Shown piece after piece: positions 55,308 to 64,000 of a DNA stretch of 64,000 bases (positions are counted from its first letter, which is position 1; each line of letters opens with the position of its first letter). The notes under the pieces were generated by a model that saw nothing but the letters and a program-made list of their open reading frames with translations, was not told where the DNA came from and did not search any database. Source of the DNA: Isoetes taiwanensis (Eukaryota > Streptophyta > Lycopodiopsida > Isoetales > Isoetaceae); contig JAJEKV010000162.1 in assembly GCA_021234155.1 (NCBI GenBank), forward strand, positions 589,449-653,448, read 5' to 3'. A program made the translations under genes and the position numbers.

Positions 55308-55945
55308 CCCCTGTGTAAGGGGCGTGACAATGGTGAGTGCCTTGTTCTGTGGGCTGAGCTTGGCCTATTTTGGAAAAAAAAAAACTAGCAAAAGGCACAC
55401 CAGAAGGCTTTAGCAAGATACGGCTTGCTAAGTTTGTATTTTGGGTATCACTAGACTGCAATTGTTGGCTAATCTTTTCCCTTGGTGTCCAAAGTCAAAA
55501 TCAACGTCATTTAGAAGGTCAAAGTTGTTAGGCATTTAGATTGGTTGAAAAAAAGATACCAAGTTAGGCGTTTAGATTGGTATTACCAAAAACTGGGGTT
55601 TTTTTTTTTTGGGGGGTTGGTTCATAGGATCATAAAATAGAGAATATAACGGTCTTCTCTTGAACCATATTAGTAGGGAACCAACTCATATTATCTTATT
55701 AACTGTGTGCAACACAATAATTAAATTGAATGGTTCTAAAAACATCCCTTTAGTCGATAAACTAGAAGCCATGACATGAGGAGAGATACAAGAGACATGT
55801 ATATCAAAAAGTTCTGGTAAAATAATCCCCAGATTTGATAATGCCTCCTTCAAAAAGCAACGGAGTAAGAATGAAGTATAACCCCTTTAAGAAAAATCTG
55901 CAAGAAAACGTATAAACTCATCAACACAAATATCAACATGCTTTA
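55308..55945 (+). repeat. Tandem segmental duplication, second copy (with empty copia site)
   Basis: Matches 47942-48433 followed by 53898-54062. The copia insertion point is intact at about 55788-55793. Relative to the first copy a 17-bp stretch (AGCTTTGAACACAATTC) is absent near 55844. Confidence 0.93.
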
Positions 55946-56270
55946 AACAAAAAATGCGTCTCCTGCTTGGTTCACCTTGGATATTAACGTCACAACTCGA
56001 TCAATAAATGATGGCAATGCCATGGTGAGGTTAGCCACAGAAAGAGATAACCGAAACTTGGAAAATGCTGGATTATTATACCATAAAACCCTAGCTCAAA
56101 AAGTTTTTCTTTGCGGAAGTGTGTGCCCTGTTAGTCTGTTGCCCAGTTGGAAATCCTAGAGTCAACCAACAAATGTAGCAGCCAATGTAAAACGTCCAAG
56201 AGATTTTAAGGGCCATTGATCTGCAAAAAATAATTTGGTAAAATCATTTCTTATCACCAATTACATGGCT
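55946..56270. other. No recognisable gene
   Basis: A short frame at 55977-56159 without motif. Confidence 0.5.
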
Positions 56271-56289
56271 AGATAAATGACCCGCAACG

Positions 56290-57025
56290 TCAAACCTCAA
56301 AATAATGCCTTCGCTTTCCATTTTTTTGGTGCAGGGCATTTACACTAGAAAATTCAACTAAATGCAACTCAAGACACAAATTACAATCCTTACCATGTGC
56401 AAAATCCATCACATCCCTGATCACTGCAGGAAGTATACTGCTGCTTCTCACAATAATGTCCACGAGCAATTTGTTCTTAACACTTAATTTGCTAGCCATA
56501 GTCAATATCATGCATGGATCTGAAAGCCAGAAACTGATGCCTTGCACGAATCGGGCCACATTCGCTTTTGTATGATTGAGTGCCATATTCTCGCTCACAA
56601 AGATTGTTGCGAACAAGTATTGAATTTTCCACGACGTCATGGGAAAGCGCCATCGCAACGATCCCCAGCAAAAAGATCTATCATATCTAGTTCATGTTGA
56701 AGCCATTCCTGTGGAGGGAGCAAAATCATGATTCCATAAGAGGTCAATAAGAGGTCATGATTGCATGAGTAATGAGTCTCAATAATAATTCCAATAACAA
56801 CAAATCAGTGTGCGTTCAATGACTTCAATTCAGTTCGATAATATGCTAAAACGAGTAAGAAATGAATACAGGCATACATATATAAATAATGAACAAATCT
56901 AGTTCTCACTACATAGCATAACATAACTACCTCAAGTTTGAGGCATGATGCAGGCTCTTTCCAGGAAAATGAATTGATTTTATCTATGAGTTCATTGCAA
57001 GGGCATGCGATACACTATAACTGAT
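56290..57025 (-). pseudogene. Ethylene-receptor-like fragment, duplicated unit 1
   Basis: The - strand reads LSVKNKLLVDIIVRSSSILP, then VIRDVMDF and LCLELHLVEFSSVNAL. This follows the dimerisation/HisKA region of ETR/ERS receptors (LTPEQRLMVETILKSSNLL, INDVLDLS). Upstream pieces match the end of the GAF domain. Several frame changes and loss of the rest make it non-functional. It is one of two tandem copies about 621 bp apart. Confidence 0.65.
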
Positions 57026-57650
57026 CCATCACATCCCTGATCACATCTCTGATCACTGCAGGAAGTATACTGCTGCTTCTCACAATAATGTCCACGAGCA
57101 ATTTGTTCTTAACACTTAATTTGCTAGCCATAGTCAATATCATGCATGGATCTGAAAGCCAGAAACTGATGCCTTGCACGAATCGCTGTTGCAGTTTTTG
57201 TATGATGCAGTGCCATATTCTGCTCACAAAGATTGTTGCGAACAAGTATTGAATTTTCCACGACGTCTGCATGGAAAAGCGCTACTGCAACTCGGTCAGC
57301 AACAGTATCTATCATATCTAGTTCATGTTGAAGCCATTCCTGTGGAGGGAGCAAAATCATGATTCCATAAGAGGTCAATAAGAGGTCATGATTGCATGAG
57401 TAATGAGTCTCAATAATAATCCCAATAACAACAAATCAGTGTGCATTCAATGACTTCAATTCAGTTCGATAATATGCTAAAACGAGTAAGAAATGAATAC
57501 AGGCATACACATATAAATAATGAACAAATCTAGTTCTCACTACATAGCATAACATAACTACCTCAAGTTTGAGGCATGATGCAGGCTCTTTCCAGGAAAA
57601 TGAATTGATTTTATCTATGAGTTCATTGCAAGGGCAGGCGATACACTATA
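57026..57650 (-). pseudogene. Ethylene-receptor-like fragment, duplicated unit 2 (GAF end plus HisKA start)
   Basis: The frame 57378-57124 reads ILLPPQEWLQHELDMID, TVADRVAVALFHADVV, then EQNMALHH and AIRARHQFLAF. This matches the ETR/ERS stretch HELELIDVVADQVAVALSHA ... EQNVALDLA ... ARNDFLAV. The phospho-acceptor His motif that should follow is lost; the frame shifts there and resumes as ASKLSVKNKLLVD. Known family role: ethylene sensing at the ER membrane. This piece lacks the sensor and is a relic. Confidence 0.7.
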
Positions 57651-58667
57651 ACTATACTGCAAGTGTCCTAGAGGCCTTATAGGGGACACACAAATAAGAT
57701 TCATCAAAGCATAGTAGTGTCTTTTGCAACACATTGCAGTTGTGTAGAGTTATACAAAGGTATGGCTCCACAGAGATATACAGAGGTGCTATCTCATATG
57801 GATGAAAGCATAATCTGTAATTCCGAATCCCAGCACCTGCAATCTTGCATAAAAGCTTTGGAAATCAATGATTATAAAGAGAAGTTTCTAGTTATGCTAT
57901 TCCACCAAGCATCTCTTCTCATGGATCTAGCTTACATGTATTACGAAAAGAGTGAAGAGCATGCAACAATCCGCTAATGATTGTTTAAAGCTCCAACTAC
58001 AGATGCATACATAATTTAGCAAATGTACCTGTAGATTGCATTCATTTCAGTAATGTGCAACTGGCATGTAGAGCAGAGCCTGCAAAAACTAAGAAAGACA
58101 ATAAGTAATTGAAGTAAATAATCAAGAGTCAAGCAAGCCAACATGTCCAAGATGCAATAGATTAACCTACAATCCTAGGATTTGGCATCCCTTGCTGTCA
58201 TTCGAATTACGTGGTCATTCAAAACAGCAACTGAGTCAAGCCCCTTGTGCAGGTTTTCTGCCCAGTCATAGAATAACATAGGCTTCAATTACTATGGCAG
58301 TAAGTTTAAGTTAGTAGCAGACTCTCATTTCCAGAAATATTGAAAAAACTCTAAAAGGCCTTGTTGTTTGCCGTGGGATTGGCTGAAAGACCTTGAAGCA
58401 CAATTTCATTATAATGGGAAAATTTTTAGTAAACTGGAATTTTTTTATTATGGGGGTTGTATAGACCTTATGCAGGGGTTGTATACACGTGTACGATTAC
58501 TGTATCATAGACCTTATATCTTGGGGTTCTATACACGCGATGCAGATGTATCATACATACATGAATATTTAGAGAACATAATAACACGGTATCATATACC
58601 AACTTCCAAACACAATAGAGACCAAAGTATGAACTATGTATGTCCCTAGTAACCTTCCCCCAAGTTC
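57651..58667. other. No recognisable gene
   Basis: Frames 57717-57977 and 58368-58649 have no known motif. A GGGGTTGTATA/GGGGTTCTATACACG repetition lies near 58450-58540. Confidence 0.5.
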
Positions 58668-59176
58668 CTAACCCCTTCCCCTTCCCTTTCCCTTAGCTGC
58701 GAGGTCTAACCCACGATCCGGGTTAGGAGTCAAAAGCTCACGCTCATCCCATGCTGATTCTTCCCACCATATGGGGTACCTAGTCATTAGAAAAAGTAAT
58801 TCCACGGGATAATACTCACGGAAGAAGAAGCGGACCCAACTCCACAAAACCGTTGTACTCATTGTAGTACACCCTAATAAGGCCATACATCGTCCCTTAG
58901 AAATTTCATGAATGAACTTCGATATGTATGCATCCGAGAGTGTGCTAAATATCCGGCCGACGAAGAAGAGGCCTCAATTGTTTGTAGCATCTCGTCCCGG
59001 ATAAGGAGGGGTTCAAGCATTCCCCTCATTGCAAGTCTCCTATAACATTCGGATGGATTAATTTCCATCGGTGGCTCATGACCACAATCAAATCGCTCGA
59101 GAATGAAGTTGATCAACTCCATTGTAAGCTCCTTGGTGGGGCCGTGGCGCAACCTCCACTCAAGAAATGGTCCCAT
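58668..59176 (-). pseudogene. Hypothetical coding region, two overlapping frames
   Basis: Frame 59176-58874 (MELINFILERFDCGHEPPME ... FMKFLRDDVWPY) is overlapped at 58886 by frame 58886-58668 (WSWVRFFFREYYPVELLF ... WWEESAWDE). The composition looks protein-like, and a one-base shift near 58880 could join them. Unrecognised; possibly part of a transposon protein. Confidence 0.35.
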
Positions 59177-59319
59177 AGCTCATCCATTCCAGGCCGCCTG
59201 AGAATGCAGGGGGCATGCTTGCAGGCCTTGCGGAGTAGCCCAGGGGAGGATTGGGTCCAATCATTTAAAAAGCAAGCAAGGATCACCGACGGACAAGGAA
59301 CACGGAGCGAGAGCAAGTA

Positions 59320-59800
59320 GCAAGTTCAAGAGCAAGCAACAAGATCAAGTAGCGAGGGGCACGGGGAATGAAGTAGCAAGGAACAAGGATCAAGATCAAG
59401 TAGCAAGATGCAATGAACAAGGAAGATCAAGTAGCAAGAAGATCAAGGAACAAGGAAGATCAAGTAGCAAGAAGCAAGGATCAAGATCAAGTAGCAAGGA
59501 ACAAGATCAAGTAGCAAGATCAAGAGCAAGGAACAAGATCAAGTAGGAAGGAGCACGGGAATGAAGTAGCAAGGAACAAGGATCAAGATCAAGTAGCATT
59601 ATCAAGATCAAGAGCAAGGAACAAGATCAAGTAGGAAGGAGCACGGGAATGAAGTAGCAAGGAACAAGGATCAAGATCAAGTAGCGGAAGCAATGAACAA
59701 GGAAGATCAATTAGCAAGAAGATCAAGGAACAAGGAAGATCAAGTAGCAAGAAGATCAAGGAACAAGGAATATGAAGGAGCAAGAAGCAAGGATGAAAAG
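59320..59800. repeat. Minisatellite of AGATCAAGTAGCAAG-type units
   Basis: Irregular repeats built from AGCAAGGAACAAGG, ATCAAGATCAAGTAGC and GAAGATCAAGTAGCAAG. Larger blocks of about 110 bp are themselves duplicated (AGGAAGGAGCACGGGAATGA at about 59545 and 59632). Confidence 0.95.
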
Positions 59801-59839
59801 TGAGAAGTGAAAACAAGGTAAAAGAATTTATAGCTACGA

Positions 59840-59962
59840 ATCCAATAATGTTGAAGTATAATACCAATAATGTTGAAGTATAATACCAATAATGCCCGCG
59901 TATAATACCAATAATGCTCCGCGATAATACCAATAATGCTGAAGTATTATACCAATAATTCT
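59840..59962. repeat. ~25-bp tandem repeat, about five units
   Basis: Units of the form TATAATACCAATAATGTTGAAG; the centres change from GTTGAAG to CCCGCG to CTCCGCG. Confidence 0.93.
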
Positions 59963-60920
59963 ATAACGACTATAAAAGCAGCTCCATTAGGTAAGTCATT
60001 CATCTCCCATCATGGCTTATAATATTTATGATGATCGGTTTGAGACCATTCTTTGCTCCATGAGCTACAATGATATTAATCATTTGCATACGTAAAGGTG
60101 TTAAAATTTGGATCCTTACTTACAATCCAAAGCGAGAAAGGTCGTGAGTGTGATTGCCCCGGCCTTACTCGTGTTGTGATCCATCTTCTTTGGGTTCTGG
60201 CGCCATGCCTACTGAGCTGAATCGATCACAATAGCGAGGGATTGATGATGAGTGAATCATCGACTCTATAATGCCATCAATAATATGTGCATCTAAATTA
60301 TATGTATGCCATCAATAATGTGTGCATCGGATGTAATGATGTGTATTAAACACCTATTATAATAGATGTAAGGATGTTAGTATAAGCATAAATTAGGATG
60401 TATCGACAACGTATTAATTGTCCAAAATGCTTAAGTATTATAGCAAAAGAAATTACATACATGATTATCGAGAACATGGTGAGATTGAGAGCTTTTAGCT
60501 AATGCTATGTCCCCCACATGTCAACAATGTATTTTGGAATCTGAGCAGTCTTGGGTCTTTTGCCATTTGCATCCCATGCATAATGTATGGCATCTAACTT
60601 CTCATACCTTGATGGATCGATGGATTGGGTGCGCCAGCGTTTAGTTAAGCAACACAGTATAGTCACGACCAACGAGGCATCCACCATGATACATAAATGT
60701 GACCATAATTGGTAGACTCACGGATCTAGGATGGCATCTTCTTACGTAAAAAGCCCAACCACGTTGGAGTTTCATCGTCTCCCAGTCGGACTAAAAGCGA
60801 ACATACCTTTAAGTAACATGTGCATGAGGATCAAACTCATCCATAGGCAACACTTGGGCGCCCATCTGGCTGGCCCAATCGTAGGCAAAGGTCTTACAAG
60901 CCGCAGCGGCTTCATCGACC
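59963..60920. other. No recognisable gene
   Basis: Short frames. 60505-60687 (-) reads RTQSIDPSRYEKLDAIHYAWDA without known motif, but it lies just downstream of, and in line with, the decayed DUF7869 gene and may be part of its 3' region. Confidence 0.45.
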
Positions 60921-60929
60921 TCACGGAGT

Positions 60930-62950
60930 AAATGCGGCTTGTAGAGGTTCTTGCCTTATGCGCAACCAAAAGTTGTCATTTTGAGGTCGTCACGGAGATA
61001 CATCTTCCAAACACAAAAGAATCTGCGTTCGGTAATCCATAGTTGCTTTGTCTTTGTCGTGCAAACACACTATCTTCCCTGATTTTTGCGAGAAGGAATT
61101 CCATAATGCTATGTACTTGCGATCTTTGTCTGCCGGGCCAGGGAGATCTTTCAATGTCTTCCTTGGAGGGATATTTTTAGGCACCCACGTTGGTAGCGTT
61201 GGCTCACCATTTTCATCCTCCTTCCACATTCTTATTCCTTTTTCTGGAATCCACTCTTTATGGGTTGGCCGCATCTTATATTGCATAATGGGCCATTTCC
61301 CATCCATTTTAAATCGAATAGCAATGGAGTGGGTATGACTGTTAGGCGTTGGCCTTTATCGGGGATATATCCCTTGACAAAGCCTTTCCAATCTGGAACT
61401 TCATCCACAAAATATGGAGCGGGGAGACTTTGCATTGCACTTGCTAAACAAGTAAAAACAACTTCGAGGCAAAGTTAGAGCATCCGATGAACTCATTAGC
61501 GTCGAAAAGTTCCCAAACAATGCGTCAATATCATCATGAGTATGCCCAACCATCATGAATCCAACCTGAATCTCATCGAATACCTTAAGCCATGTCAAAT
61601 AAGAGGTAGGAGAACACATATCTATTTTTATTTTGACCCGATGCATTATCCAACTGTAAGTAGAGATTTCGAGGAAGAGGATTGAAGCCTTCTAAGTTGG
61701 CAGTAGAAGATGAAGGCATCTTCTCTTGTGTCTGCGCTAGCTTATCTTTGCGATGGTCGAGTATCTTTTAGGGCTTGCATCAATTTGCAATCGTAGTTAC
61801 GCTTCCACCGAGATCACCAGCACTTGTCTTCTTCCGGCAACTCAAGATAGTGTAGGATCCTAGAGAGTGATCCAACATGAAAGTTTGAGTCATCCTTCCA
61901 AAGATCAAGAGAGAAATGGCCATAAGCCCGTCCACCATGACCATGTGTCAATGCTCTGTCAAAATTTGCTCTTCAAGCGATCTCCTCTCCAAAGCAGATT
62001 TTGCGAGATGGTGACTTCTTGGTGTGAGTGTTTTGACCTGATCCATCTTATCATGTATTATGCAAAGGTGACTTTACGGCGAGCGATGTGATAATGCACG
62101 CCAATGCCAATATTGACTCCCTACAGGAGCGTTGTTCCAACATATGTGCCCGTCGTTGAATTGAAAGGTTGCGCCTCTCCCTTGTATCTTTTGTTCTTTC
62201 CAATTTTTGCTTGATGACTACACATATGTTACACTTGGAGAATGCTGTATTTTTTGCTATGCTGACGTCTGGAAACTCTTTCTTCCAAATATTGTAAAAA
62301 GAGGGCAAGGTTACACTCTTTCCTGTCAATTCTTCCACCACGGCACCCACTTCCTTATGTATGCTCTTCTTATTAAGGATGGAAGGAAGTTTGCGAACAT
62401 TCTCCCTTATATCATCCTTTCCTTTTTTGCTTCTATGTGGAATGCTCTCCGCATTCTCACTAATGAAGGTATCAAGCACACTTTCTGTAGCTAGTGTCAC
62501 AGATCTAGGCTTCTTAGAGCACGTATTACCATGCTTCAGCCGTTTTCCACCTAACTTTCGAACCTCTTCCTCCAACTATAAAACGTGGTGAGCAACTCCT
62601 AGAGCCCGCAGCGCCATGCGAATGTGACACTCCACTCCGGAGACCACTACTTTTAAGCCTCCGACTGCCTGTATAAGTTACACTCAACACATCAAAAACA
62701 AAGCGTAATCCACGGCCTTTGCTTGATTGAGAATAAAATTCTTTTCTTAAGGCACATACTTGCTCTCGGCTCGGTTTTTGACACATTAGTCCTTGCGGCA
62801 TGTTGATTTTAGAGCACTCTTGATTGACTTGGGCGCACATCCTCTCACGCTTGCTATCCCCTTTGGTTCCCTCGACCCTCTTCACATAGTTATATTTCCT
62901 TTTCCTCTTGAATTGCTTCTCAACATCGGCTTCCAAGCACTCAACCACGA
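60930..62950 (-). pseudogene. Second DUF7869-type transposase-like gene, decayed
   Basis: On the - strand the pieces run: about 62575-62100 (SIHKEVGAVVEELTGKSVTL, AFSKCNICVVIKQKLE); about 61660-61600 (LQLDNASGQNKNRYVFS, in another frame); 61580-61500 (VGHTHDDIDALFGNFS); 61420-61230 (EVPDWKGFVKGY, then MQYKMRP); and 61307-60990 (WPIMQYKMRPTHKEWIP, MWKEDENGEPTLP). All align in order with the intact ORF at 9803-11839. Frames change at least four times, and the region with the first DKMD-like Asp is hard to find. Upstream frames to about 63080 may be its N-terminal part. Divergence is high, so this is another lineage of the family rather than a recent duplicate. Confidence 0.75.
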
Positions 62951-63870
62951 GTCATCATGTTCGAGAGCAGCTCGAGCTTGTAAATGTTGTGAAACTGTCC
63001 TACCATCATGAAGCAAAACATCATGGGTCTCCCAGGTTACTAAAGCATTAGCTATAGGCCTCTCGGCTAAGCATGACATGACCTGATGTTTTGGTTTCCG
63101 TTGGATCTATTATGTTACCCCTTTGTAAGCCCGACCTTTGATACACCCAAGAACTCATCGTCTATAGCATCACGAGGATCACTAAAGACTATATTAAGCC
63201 TCAGAATATTTAGATCCAATCTGGGGAGTGAAGAATGTAGCATGGCAAACCTAGTAGATCGTTGCGGGTAGTAGGCTGTCTCATCTTGGGGCTTAAACAA
63301 CACGAGACCAAGGCGGGCAGCTAGATTCTCATGACCTCCAATCTCCTCTACTATCTAGTCTTCTTCATTTGTTCTTTGTATTGCTTGGTTCACCCGCGGT
63401 GGCGGTGGCCCGATGTCCGTGAGGACTCTTGGCGGATGGTGGACTACTAGATGAATCCTCTTGTGAAGAGGGCAAATTGAGGGATCTCGAAGACGTATCT
63501 TCACTTGAGGGCCACTCATTTGGTTTTACATCCCTCTTAGGCCACTGAATGAATGTGCCTACTGCCTCACCAATGTTATCTGCCCCTCCGCAGGGGACTG
63601 GAAGCTCTGTCGATGGGATCCGCGGACTCCGTGACCTCAATTGCTACATTTGAAGGATCTATTTCCTTCCCATGAAGAGTGGTTCTATTCAAAATATGTC
63701 CCCGGGCAACAATTGTGCTTCCGACGAATAGGTTGTACAGGGGAAAATTGAACCTGTTTCAATCAAGGCGAAACTTTTTTAGAACATATGAATTAGACGA
63801 AAAATAAGCAATAAACAAGCAAAAGTAAGCCATTTAGTATAGAAGACAAAATTTTGGTCTAACTTTGGAG
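62951..63870. other. Possible upstream exons, unrecognised
   Basis: Frames 63303-63115 and 63640-63365 on the - strand (SSEDTSSRSLNLPSSQEDSS; Ser/Pro-rich) could be 5' exons of the decayed DUF7869 gene. No motif confirms this. Confidence 0.3.
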
Positions 63871-63874
63871 CTAG

Positions 63875-63939
63875 CAATGGCCATGGCGCCATTTGGTCGA
63901 AAAGAGAGCAGTTGGATCAAATGGCGCCATGGCCCATTG
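63875..63939. repeat. Short inverted repeat with GGCGCCATGG words
   Basis: CAATGGCCATGGCGCCATTTGG pairs with the ATCAAATGGCGCCATGGCCC side; a further GCGCCATGGCC closes the window at 63990-64000. Confidence 0.85.
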
Positions 63940-64000
63940 ATCAAATTCAAACCATGGCAGCGTGGCGGGTGTGAATTTGGAACAAATAAGCGCCATGGCC

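Noticed and set aside
59589-59933. 114-codon Leu/Phe-rich membrane-like frame
   Set aside because: Antisense reading of the minisatellite and the 25-bp repeat.

Overview
The window is nuclear DNA of a land plant, AT-rich and dominated by transposable elements. Evidence for a plant is a Ty1/copia retrotransposon with the usual plant initiator-Met primer-binding site, and degraded pieces of plant genes: an ethylene-receptor GAF/histidine-kinase segment, a DUF248-type methyltransferase, and a WDR48-like exon set. Some transposase-like families here also occur in animals, and the wealth of unusual DNA transposons makes me lean towards a fern, lycophyte or other non-angiosperm. That last point is inference. 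I see no rRNA, tRNA or CRISPR, and no clearly intact ordinary host gene.

Layout. 1-8.75 kb: two convergent genes. The + strand gene (coiled coil, RING-like zinc site, FCP1/HAD phosphatase-like segment, complete Ulp1 SUMO-protease triad) faces a - strand DDE transposase-like gene. 9.8-12.7 kb: a nearly clean ORF of the DUF7869 type, followed by a 550-bp palindrome. 15.9-16.9 kb: consecutive exon pieces of three unrelated host genes, with splice sites retained. 18.24-35.34 kb: a probable 17-kb element with CACTA-like ends (14-bp inverted termini, 3-bp ACA duplication, subterminal repeats). Inside it lies a second copy of the convergent pair (23.2-31.7 kb, 31-bp inverted termini) flanked by arrays of self-complementary 19-mers, then a 3.3-kb palindrome. 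38-41 kb: an orphan ORF, a perfect-looking hairpin, and a SET-domain ORF. 41.8-47.9 kb: a hAT-like element (8-bp target duplication) holding a nested 2.1-kb element and a ~395-bp tandem array with Pol III-like boxes. 48.43-53.89 kb: a very young copia element whose empty site is present in a duplicated segment at 55.79 kb. 56.3-57.7 kb: a tandemly duplicated ethylene-receptor fragment. 59.3-60 kb: minisatellites. 60.9-63 kb: a second, decayed DUF7869 copy.

The most interesting unit is the convergent two-gene transposon-like system, seen twice in opposite orientation. One gene is a DDE transposase-like protein with core motifs DFAENY, FSDG and HGKGEHDG. The partner is a coiled-coil/RING protein that in one copy extends into phosphatase and SUMO-protease segments. 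Many frames are broken by one-base changes in homopolymer runs. These may be real decay or uncorrected long-read errors.
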